Below are positions 55,201 to 64,000 of a stretch of DNA of 64,000 nt, one piece after another (position 1 is the first letter of the stretch; the number at the start of each line of letters is the position of its first letter). Where the stretch lies: the NCBI GenBank assembly GCA_023052935.1, contig CM041292.1, positions 36,090,639-36,154,638 of the forward strand, written 5' to 3'. The position numbers and the translations under genes are program-made. This DNA is from Piezodorus guildinii (taxonomy: Eukaryota; Arthropoda; Insecta; Hemiptera; Pentatomidae). A model generated the notes under the pieces. That model saw only the letters and a list, made by a program, of their open reading frames with translations, was not told the origin of the DNA and made no database searches.

Positions 55201-55620
55201 GCTTTCAAGTTTTGAGAGAAATTTTTTGTTAACATTAAAGTTGTTGAAATTGTTGGAAATGAAGGGGGGGAATAAAGAATGAGAGCGGCATTTTAGAAGG
55301 AATATGAGCGACTCCTCTTTGTTGGCTAATTGTTTATAAAGATGGGAAAGTACGGTTAAGAAGAGGTTTTTTATCAGGATATTTTGATTTTAGAATTACA
55401 AAAGAGTTTACCTCAGTTCTAATGTTATTTTCTGATGTCGCTGTTATTGTTGCTGGAGATGAAGTAACAGTAACTGATGAATCGGCGTCCGGATGTTGTG
55501 AAGGTGACACTGGTGATGAACATGTAGTGGTAGGTTTATAAGATGAAGAGTACATATCTTAGATGTGATGGTTTCTGAAGTTTGCGATGATGAAGTTGAG
55601 GTCCCAAGTAGAGTGAATTA
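52201..55620 (-). mobile_element. Penelope-like element, unit 2 (full length, ORF frameshifted)
   Basis: Directly joined to unit 1, 3420 bp long, and visually near-identical to it, including tail, intron (52323-52556) and ORF. It differs mainly by single-base homopolymer indels: one extra A in the tract at about 52876, one C fewer at about 54942, one A more at about 55347. Confidence 0.9.
52946..55555 (-). pseudogene. PLE reverse transcriptase/GIY-YIG, unit 2, two frameshifts
   Basis: Same protein as the unit 1 ORF. The frame is open from the stop at 52946 up to about 54941, which includes all RT and GIY-YIG motifs. The N-terminal third is split by one-base changes at about 54942 (CCCC to CCC) and about 55347 (GGGAAG to GGGAAAG). 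Met codons inside the open part could still start a 612-residue protein, but it would lack the N-terminal region. The two indels may be real or homopolymer sequencing errors. Confidence 0.9.
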
Positions 55621-56927
55621 TATTGAGGGTGTATAGTCGACTGTAGAAACTATTATAGGTGGAATAGTCAGGAATCAGTCATTTTTAAAAAGTTTTTAAT
55701 TTTGCCAACGTTTCGGCTCAAGCTTGTGAGCCATCATCAGGGCTACAAACATCAGAACAAAAGAGATACATATTAATATGATAATGAAAATTTTCTTCTG
55801 AATGTAGTGACAATGATAACATTTGAAATAAAACAGAAAATATACCAACATACTTAAATATTATAGATACAAATAATGATAATATGATACATAATCTGAT
55901 GATGATAAGCATAACAAATTTTACAGAACTTTAGACTTTAATATAAAAGTAAAAAAACATATATATATAAACGTACCATTACTGAGCCATGTCCAAGCAT
56001 AAACTGAGGAAAACCATAAACATAGGTAGTATGGGGAGGGGTTCGTGTAAAAACCCTGAAGGTTTTCCCCTCTAAGTGTAAATACTACAGCTTATCTTTG
56101 TTTTTAAAAAGTTTTACAAAATTATATAATGGAAAAAACAAAATAATATATCCGTATGTACAATAAGGTTGAACATTTTTAACAGAAAATTATAAACACT
56201 AGAATCAGAGGTATTTAAAAGATCATGAGGTATATAATAAAAAACAAAATAAAATAAATAAATAACAAAAACAAGAACCAGAGGTGTTGTAAACAAAAAG
56301 ATAAATATACAGTAAATAAATAAAATATACATTACACAAGCAATTTGTACAATAAAGTGATAGAGTTATGATTTAAGGAGACGGAAGATGTTAGCATACG
56401 AGGGAGAAATTATCTCTTTGTCAGTTTTATGATTTACGGGAACTCGATCTTTTTCCATATGGATATATATAGCTTCGGAGAGGAGTCGCTTTTTGTAGTT
56501 AGGTACGGTGGCTAGGATTTCAGGATTATCAAAATCAAAATGATGGTCAAGGGATATAGCGTGCTCGGATAATTTTGAGGAAAATGGGTTACGGGTAGAT
56601 ATTGTGTATTTGTGCTGATAAATTCTTTTTTTGAGATAGTTTTTGGTCTCGCCTATGTAACATGAATTACAATTTGGGGAAGAGCAGGGAATACGATAAA
56701 CTAAATTTGATTTTTGTAGGAAAGGGATGGGATCTTTTAGTTTTGAATATAGATTCTTTAATTTGTTACTATGTTTTAAAACTAAGCGGAGATGGGGAAG
56801 CTAGAGGATAAGACTTTTTTAATTTTTTGAGATAGAGATGGGATGTATGGAATGGATCTGTACTGGGGAACTATGGCGGTTTGTGGAGAGTGTGCGGGGA
56901 TGGAGTGAGGGTTTGAAGAAGTTTTAA
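55621..56927 (-). mobile_element. Penelope-like element, unit 3 (5'-truncated)
   Basis: Tail, terminal block, intron (55743-55976) and the C-terminal coding part (stop at about 56366 to 56927), including the GIY-YIG nuclease. Homology to unit 1 stops at GTTTTAA near 56927, where a short A/G-rich junction begins. It has a one-base deletion near 56800, and the second-last sense codon differs, giving a different final residue. Confidence 0.85.
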
Positions 56928-56940
56928 GAAAAAAAGAAAG
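56928..56940. other. A/G-rich junction between inverted PLE copies
   Basis: GAAAAAAAGAAAG between the truncated 5' ends of units 3 and 4. Part of it matches the A/G run native to unit 4 (AAAGAAAAAAAG), so the join used or created about 10 nt of simple sequence. Confidence 0.6.
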
Positions 56941-56959
56941 AAAAAAAGTAATTAGCAAA

Positions 56960-59013
56960 TAAATTTAAACAACTTAAAGAAAACTTTAACGCGAATAAGA
57001 TATATCCTTCCGGGGATCCTGATTGGGTTCACAACATCTCCTCCGTTAAACTCCCTCAACATGTCAATAATATTCTCAGCTTAGGTCCAAATTTTCAATA
57101 TCCCTTTTACAAATTCAAAAAAACTAATACCATCTCTTATAACCGACCTTGATTCATCCATCAGGACACTCTTTTGATTCCTGACGATGAAAAACGAATG
57201 ATTTCCCGTACCCGAACCTCTAATATTATTACCAATTACTTACAAAACCCTCCGTCTAACCCTTCTCCATTTTCACCTCAATTTACTAAGGACCTATCCT
57301 CTACCCGATCCTTTCTCAAAACCAATAACCATATAATAGTCACCCGTGCAGATAAAGGAAACAAAACCGTTATCATGGACCGGGCAGAATACGATGAAAA
57401 ACTAAATTTCCTTCTTTCTGACAAAACCACATACCTTCCTACCAAACGCGATCCTACATCCTCTCTCACCACTAAATTTAACCAGCATTTAAAATATCTC
57501 CACGAATCCAAACAGATCACTCTCTCTACCTACAAAAACCTCATCTCCTATAATTCAGTTGCTCCCCGATGTTACGGCTTACCTAAAATCCATAAACCAG
57601 GAAACCCATTACGTCCCATAATTTCAAATATCAACTCACCATCCTCAAAACTCAGTTCATTCCTTCTTTCTCCCTTACAAAAACTCAGCCAAAATAACCC
57701 ATATGACATCCAAAATTCACAGCAACTCCTTGAAGAACTGAAATCCCTAACTATTCCTCAAAATTTCATTTTAGCCTCCCTAGATGCTGTAAACCTTTTT
57801 ACCAACATCCCTACTGACCGTGCTCTTAAAATAATCGATGAAAATTGGCTGACCTTAGAACCACATACCTCCCTCAACCAATCCTCATACCTTGAATCCC
57901 TCTCTCTGTGCTGTAACTCTGGCTACCTATGCTTTCCAAGAGAAATTTTATAAACAAATTTCGGGTTTAGCCATGGGAAACTGTCTTGCTCCTGATCTCT
58001 CCAACATCGTCCTCAATCACCTTCTTGACACCGTTATACCTAACTTTTCCGCAGATATTTTTTTCATTAAAAAATATGTTGATGACCTTTTCCTGATCCT
58101 CAACCCCAAAGCCATCCCTAATATCTTGACTTCTTTCAACTCATACCATCCTCGACTCCAATTTACCATTGAAACAGAAAACAATAACTCACTTCCGTTC
58201 CTCGACCTCCTTATCATAAGAAATTCCGATAATTCACTATCCACTAACTGGTACACCAAACCTACTTATTCTGGCCGTCTCCTTAATTATTTTTCCTTAC
58301 ACCCACATCACCAGAAAATCAGTGTAGCCAAAAACCTCATACACCGTTCCTTAACACTTTCCGATACAAAATTTCACCAAGATAATTTAACCCGACTAAC
58401 AAAAATCCTAAAATCTAATAATTTTCCTGACCAATTAATCAAGAACCTCATTAAAACTTCTTCAAACCCTCACTCCATCCCCGCACACTCTCCACAAACC
58501 GCCATAGTTCCCCAGTACAGATCCATTCCATACATCCCATCTCTATCTCAAAAAATTAAAAAAGTCTTATCCTCTAGCTTTCCCCATCTCCGCTTAGTTT
58601 TAAAACATAGTAACAAATTAAAGAATCTATATTCAAAACTAAAAGATCCCATCCCTTTCCTACAAAAATCAAATTTAGTTTATCGTATTCCCTGCTCTTC
58701 CCCAAATTGTAATTCATGTTACATAGGCGAGACCAAAAACTATCTCAAAAAAAGAATTTATCAGCACAAATACACAATATCTACCCGTAACCCATTTTCC
58801 TCAAAATTATCCGAGCACGCTATATCCCTTGACCATCATTTTGATTTTGATAATCCTGAAATCCTAGCCACCGTACCTAACTACAAAAAGCGACTCCTCT
58901 CCGAAGCTATATATATCCATATGGAAAAAGATCGAGTTCCCGTAAATCATAAAACTGACAAAGAGATAATTTCTCCCTCGTATGCTAACATCTTCCGTCT
59001 CCTTAAATTATAA
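56960..59013 (+). pseudogene. PLE reverse transcriptase/GIY-YIG, unit 4, 5'-truncated and frameshifted
   Basis: Covers the protein from about residue 185 to its end. An extra T near 57933 (GCTTTCC for GCTTCC) breaks the frame between RT motifs A and B, giving open pieces 57174-57953 and 57892-59013. Small changes at about 57090-57150 also break the upstream part. YVDD and the GIY-YIG nuclease are otherwise preserved. Confidence 0.9.
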
Positions 59014-59402
59014 CTCTATCACTTTATTGTACAAATTGCTTGTGTAATGTATATTTTATTTATTTACTGTATATTTATCTTTTTGTTTACAACACCTCTG
59101 GTTCTTGTTTTTGTTATTTATTTATTTTATTTTGTTTTTTATTATATACCTCATGATCTTTTAAATACCTCTGATTCTAGTGTTTATAATTTTCTGTTAA
59201 AAATGTTCAACCTTATTGTACATACGGATATATTATTTTGTTTTTTCCATTATATAATTTTGTAAAACTTTTTAAAAACAAAGATAAGCTGTAGTATTTA
59301 CACTTAGAGGGGAAAACCTTCAGGGTTTTTACACGAACCCCTCCCCATACTACCTATGTTTATGGTTTTCCTCAGTTTATGCTTGGACATGGCTCAGTAA
59401 TG

Positions 59403-59636
59403 GTACGTTTATATATATATGTTTTTTTACTTTTATATTAAAGTCTAAAGTTCTGTAAAATTTGTTATGCTTATCATCATCAGATTATGTATCATATTAT
59501 CATTATTTGTATCTATAATATTTAAGTATGTTGGTATATTTTCTGTTTTATTTCAAATGTTATCATTGTCACTACATTCAGAAGAAAATTTTCATTATCA
59601 TATTAATATGTATCTCTTTTGTTCTGATGTTTGTAG
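59403..59636 (+). other. intron of PLE unit 4 (sense orientation)
   Basis: GTACGT at 59403-59408 and TTTGTAG ending at 59636, with T-rich sequence in its 3' half. This copy reads directly on the plus strand. Confidence 0.8.
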
Positions 59637-59726
59637 CCCTGATGATGGCTCACAAGCTTGAGCCGAAACGTTGGCAAAATTAAAAACTTTTTAAAAATGA
59701 CTGATTCCTGACTATTCCACCTATAA

Positions 59727-59739
59727 CAATTTTATTTTA
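59727..59739. repeat. target-site duplication of the composite PLE, right copy
   Basis: CAATTTTATTTTA, identical to 48769-48781. Confidence 0.85.
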
Positions 59740-61600
59740 AAAAAACAACAACATTAAAATCCTTTAAAAACCTATTTAAAAATTGCAGTTTATTCCAAAA
59801 GGTACTAAATTTTTCCTAAATTTACTATATCCACTAAAAATATAACCTTTCCTTTTATTTCCTTCCAAAAATGACTATATCCTTACTTAACAGCAGAAGT
59901 GGCTAACCCCTTAATATATTACTATTAATTTATGATTTTTATTTTGTGCATTTAGAATGTCTTGAATCAATATTATTCTGATCAATGGTTTTAACCTAAT
60001 AAACAGTTTTTAGGCAGTTTTAAACAACTTAGTTGAGTGGTTCTTCTCAGAAAGCACTATATCATCCACATTTCATTCCAATAAGTTCTATATCCACATT
60101 TTCTTCCAAAAAGTACTATATCCATATTTTATTGTAAAAAAGTTACTGGCAGAGTGCAATCATTTAGAAAAATAAGTTAGTAACAGTAAAAAATCAACTT
60201 AGGATTTTACTTGCAAAATAATCTAGTAAATTGGTCCAGAGAAAAAATACTTGAAATAATACTTATGATAAATACTTCATTTATTATGTAGTGCTGCCCA
60301 ACTATATTAGATTGCTCACAACACAACAATATGAAGAATTGTATTAGGTAATAAAACTACATTTGTTTTATTACTATTTTTTTTTTGTAATGAATAGGTC
60401 AAATATTTCAACTCATTGCCTTTTATTTTTTAATTTGTTGGAATATACCTCCTTTTCACCTTGTTTAATGTCCTGGCCATTTGTTAACTTCATTTATTAA
60501 TTTATCATAGAAGTAATAAGTTAATAGTGATAATAGAATTAATATTTTAACAGAATAACATCTACTAGTGAAGATGACATGACCTAACTAAAGTATCTTC
60601 CATGCGTAATGTATGTTATCAGTGGAATAGGAATTGTCTCTATTATTTAGTTTTAACTAAGAAATCATTCCTGTGTAGGATTCCATATAAATCTATGTAT
60701 TCTATTTTGGCAACAATAGTTTTAATAGCTTCTGTGGTGTCAGCCAAGATACAATATTGCTAGTTTTATTACATCACTAAATACTGTTTATGTAATGGAC
60801 AAGGTTAATGAATTGAAAAGGCATGCTTACTTGAATTATCATGAAAATGAAGAAAAATGAATTAGCTCTTGTTTCTATCATTAAATATTTTATACCCAAT
60901 TAATAGTTGTACCAGAGTGGGAAATTTAAAATAATCAATGGCAACTTAGATCTTTTCTTTTAAAAGGGGCTGGATCACTGAACTTAATCATAAGTATACA
61001 CAAATTTAATTACCTTTTGCTTAAGTTGTAAGATTTCAATATTTCAACAACTTAACTACAGTGAATTGCAATTGGTAAATACAATACAAAATCAATCATA
61101 CCATGTTCTCTGACATTTTTTTATTTTCACTATTTACCAACCATCTGTAGAATTCAAAACCATGAGATTTTATTTCTGACTTATAACACTTTTAAGTTAC
61201 CAGATCTGAGTAAATTAGGCATAAGTACTAAATAAGATATTAAAAATAACTTAAACAGATTTTTTACCACTTTTGAAATTTGCATTATTAGATTCAGAAA
61301 TTTCCCTGAAGCGTGTTGATAGCCATGAAGCCATTACAGAACTTAATATAAATCAAGATCATTTCTTGGTCCTATGAAGGGAGTTCAGAACATCAGGAAG
61401 GGGCCATTGAAGAAGTCTTGGCCTTTTCAAAGCAGATACCTGTTAAAATAGTGGCCATGCGAAATGAAAAGTTATTAGTAATGTTAAATGAAGTTCTTCT
61501 ATTGTACTCTTTTGATTCTAATATCTTTCTTGGTATCGATTTTCTCTCAACTGCTAATTGGAAGTAAGGTCTTATTGATTTATGAATAGATTTTCATCCG
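59740..61600. other. AT-rich sequence with a recurring short motif
   Basis: No gene. Variants of TTCCAAAAAGTACTATATCC recur at about 59790, 59862, 60075 and 60106 and again inside the Gr locus at 62144. Nothing else is supported. Confidence 0.45.
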
Positions 61601-61607
61601 TTATTCA

Positions 61608-62127
61608 ATGATATCAACCCTCAAGTGGGCCAAGAATTGCTCGTTAATCCTCCAATTAATTCTATTGTTAGCACTAACTAAAGAAAAAACAAATGTTTCC
61701 ATTAAGTACGGGTTCCTTTTAGCGTTCTTAGATGAGAGTAGGCTTCCCGAAAATATGGTCTATCTCTCATCACAGACTGGGGCCCTGGCGCGCAGTATCT
61801 TTCGGATGGGGCAGGTCTTTACGGTGTTTCCATTTAGCCTCAAACAAGATGGACTTCTGTTAGACCCTGTTTTATTTGTATATGTAATCATGACGAAGTT
61901 AGCTTTGGGTATACACCTTTTGTTGGCTGAAAGCCACAAGCTGTACCTAAGTACCGTTGTTGTCTATACTTCTGTCGTTCTTCATTCCATCATCATTTTG
62001 TTTAAAAAGAATACACTTAACGCTTTCTTAAAAATGCTATCAGACTGCGAATTCAATTTTCTCCAATTAGGAAAACAACCTCAGATGAGAAGAAACGAAG
62101 TATTAGATTATTTCTTGATAGGCTTCC
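61608..62127 (+). CDS. gustatory-receptor-like gene, N-terminal exon
   Basis: Insect gustatory receptors are seven-helix ligand-gated channels of the 7tm_7 family in chemosensory neurons. This open stretch has RMGQVFTVFPFSLKQDG (about residues 67-83), typical of the first intracellular segment, then two hydrophobic helices: PVLFVYVIMTKLALGIHLLL (about 87-108) and LSTVVVYTSVVLHSIIILF (about 115-133). The true start may be the Met at about residue 50 (MVYLSSQTG) rather than the first one, since the first 45 residues look less conserved. After about 62127 the frame runs into an inverted repeat and stops at 62141, so the exon must end earlier by splicing or the gene is interrupted there. It continues in the exons at about 62490 and 63887. 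Confidence 0.65.
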
Positions 62128-62517
62128 ATATGAGACGTTGATTTCCAAAAGGTACTATATCCATTCTAGGAAATTTTACAGGAAGCGCGAAAATCTCTCA
62201 TTACTATATTATTAAACTAGCTATTTGGGTCTTTTTTCCTTAAAATTTAGAATTATTTTTTTACTATAATAATAACATCATATTAAAGTTATGAAATGAA
62301 TTTTTTTAGAATGATTTGGAACGAAAATAAATGCGTAATTAGTACTTTTAGAAAATGACCACATTTCTAAATCGTGTTTTTTAAGGATTTGAGAATTCAT
62401 TAGATAACATAAAATAGAATATTTAAATAGAACTAAATGATGAGAATACAAATATGTAAAAAAATCAATTTCGTAAAAATGTCCTTTAGTACCTTTTGGA
62501 AATCAACGTCTCATATC
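62128..62517. repeat. 30-bp inverted repeat pair interrupting the Gr locus
   Basis: A perfect inverted repeat of about 30 bp: 62128-62157 (starts ATATGAGACG) and 62487-62516 (ends CGTCTCATAT), about 330 bp apart. It may be the ends of a MITE or an inverted duplication. The right arm overlaps the start of the next Gr coding segment, so at least part of it could be native gene sequence. Confidence 0.7.
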
Positions 62518-62955
62518 TTGACTACCATTCTTGATTCTTTCCTTCAAGGAGATATGCGTATCACTACCTTCTTTCGTATAGTGTTGAAGCTCAGTATCTT
62601 TGGAGTGTTTCATCCGTTTATTCATTTCGTTCTAATTCTGTATCGTTTTTTTACAAACCTTAACGAAATGGTCGAGGAGCCATCACGCGACAGAGTGACG
62701 AAGTTTCGACAACTTACCGAGCTGCACCAGCGGTGCATTGCCGCCTGCCTCACCCTCAATGATTGCTTCACCCAGCAAATTCTATGGATAATTGGATCCT
62801 TGTTCTTGTTCATGACGGTCACTTCTTACAAAGTCTTTATTGTCATCGAAGCCGACGCTGGGATCTACGAGGTAGCGACTAAAGTGTTTTGCCTCTCATA
62901 TTACATCTATGTGGCCTATCTAATATCTGATGTCTGCGAAAAGACTTCTTCGGAG
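62490..62955 (+). CDS. gustatory-receptor-like gene, central exon
   Basis: Open from 62437. The likely coding part starts near 62470-62490 (STFWKSTSHILTTILDS) and ends at TCGGAG|GTAAGA (62955). It includes hydrophobic segments FFRIVLKLSIFGVFHPFIHF and ILWIIGSLFLFMTVTSYKVF and a third around CLSYYIYVAYLISDVCEK. The loop RQLTELHQRCIAACLTLNDC (ELH...L...LND/N) is characteristic of Gr proteins before the fifth helix. An acceptor TCCTTTAG lies at 62489, but its phase does not obviously match an upstream donor. Confidence 0.75.
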
Positions 62956-63886
62956 GTAAGAAATAAAAAGGTTTTCATATAACTTTTTATTTTAAATTTT
63001 TGGACAAAACTTAATTTTAATCAAAATTTCATCCCCATTACTGTTGTAGTCATGAAATTGTCATTGAAATCACTTTACGAAACATTAAAATGGGAATTGT
63101 GTTTCGCAATCACAAATAATCAATTAATTAAAAAAAAAACTGAAATTACCAATAGAAAATATAATTTTTTTTTTTTAACCACTCTTAATTGTACTTATGG
63201 ATACTTTAAGCCGGATTGTCAAAAAATAAAAATCGTACTAAAAAACAAGTTCCAAACTGTTGTTTCAATGAACTAAATGCAATATAATTATAATTATAAA
63301 TTAAATGTGAAATAAATATTAAAAATTTTAAAATGACACTTAAAAAGCACCGAGAAAGTTATATAAATTAAAAGATAAGCAAAAGTAACCTTCAGAACTA
63401 ATTTAATTCGATTATAACATAAATGTTTTTACCAATTTTGAGGTTAGGATTGAGTGTTCATGACAAAGTCTAATGAAGAGCTAATCATAAAAAATATGAT
63501 AAGATTTTGTTTATGCTACAATAAATAAGTGCAATAGCAAGATTTTGTCATGATGAATGGGACACAATGCCAAAACGTCAACTCCAAGATATTGGTTAAA
63601 TAAATAGAGACTAATATCAAATATTTATGGGAAATTATTTTTGTCCATCTTTTTATTTCTAAGAGCTTCCTTCCGAAAATCAATTTTAAAAAAACTGTAT
63701 TTTATTTTTTTAAATATTTAACCGGTTTATTTTTACATGTTAAACAATTAATAATTTACATCATAATAATTTCGAGAATATATTCATAACATATTAAGTT
63801 TTCATTGTATATGTGTATGACTATAGCAAATTATACTACTGTATCAATATCAAAGCTTGTCGGTTATTTTTTGTTGTTTCTTTCAG
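62956..63886 (+). other. intron of the gustatory-receptor-like gene
   Basis: GTAAGA to TTTCTTTCAG, phase 0, about 930 bp, AT-rich. No other feature. Confidence 0.7.
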
Positions 63887-63946
63887 GCAAAAAGATTTAG
63901 TATTCTACTTCACCGTTTGATGATTGTCGATGTTACCGGTGAATTG
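63887..63946 (+). CDS. gustatory-receptor-like gene, next exon
   Basis: 60 bp, phase 0 at both ends: AKRFSILLHRLMIVDVTGEL, then donor GTGAGTG. The A-x-x-x-x-LL-H-R-L pattern after the previous exon's CEKTSSE fits the segment between helices 6 and 7 of Gr proteins. The last helix exon lies beyond the window. Confidence 0.7.
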
Positions 63947-64000
63947 GTGAGTGATGTAAGTAGTGGTGTTTTATTACTAGATTATATAACTTTATTATTT

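Larger units (their letters stand above)
56938..59726 (+). mobile_element. Penelope-like element, unit 4 (inverted, 5'-truncated)
   Basis: Opposite orientation to units 1-3. It begins inside the coding region, corresponding to about position 51600 of unit 1, and runs through the ORF, intron (59403-59636) and hammerhead-like motif. It ends CCACCTATAA at 59726 without the 32-34 nt tail. It is followed directly by the second 13-bp target duplication. Confidence 0.9.

Overview
The window is AT-rich animal DNA, almost certainly from an insect. It has spliced genes with GT-AG introns, an eyes absent (Eya) gene, ribosomal protein gene RpS20, and a 7-transmembrane chemoreceptor of the insect gustatory receptor (Gr) type. 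Most of the rest is mobile DNA: Penelope-like elements (PLEs), non-LTR retrotransposons, tRNA-headed SINEs, a deleted mariner, MITEs and a Helentron-like repeat family. I cannot name the species.

Layout. 1-26,000 is gene-poor. It holds a palindromic PLE remnant (187-470), a mariner deletion derivative (2005-2814), LINE fragments (about 2938-3646 and 8530-9117), about seven copies of a roughly 1-kb Helentron-like repeat (4,100-16,400), a 32-bp minisatellite (about 4760-5045), four copies of a SINE, and a 915-bp tandem duplication (17,325-19,260). 26,749-35,356 (+) is a multi-exon eya gene that keeps the DLDET phosphatase motif but needs several frame changes. A decayed endonuclease/RT LINE follows (36,780-39,440). 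41,694-48,399 (+) is an intact RpS20 gene of four coding exons. Each of its three introns carries a C/D-box snoRNA-like sequence with the same antisense element, and the introns also hold foldback elements. 48,782-59,726 is an 11-kb composite PLE: two head-to-tail units, a truncated third, and an inverted truncated fourth, with one 13-bp target-site duplication around the whole block. The first unit has an intact 869-residue RT/GIY-YIG ORF. 61,700-63,946 (+) is the Gr gene, which runs off the window.

Main points. (1) Three snoRNA candidates in successive RpS20 introns appear to target the same large-subunit rRNA helix. (2) The PLE family has a 234-bp GT-AG intron near its ORF. The palindromic copy at 187-470 lacks it precisely in both arms, so that copy passed through spliced RNA. 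(3) PLE ends of at least two families carry a hammerhead-ribozyme-like core with compensatory changes in its stem. (4) The eya copy is unusually diverged and frameshifted, next to a clean RpS20.
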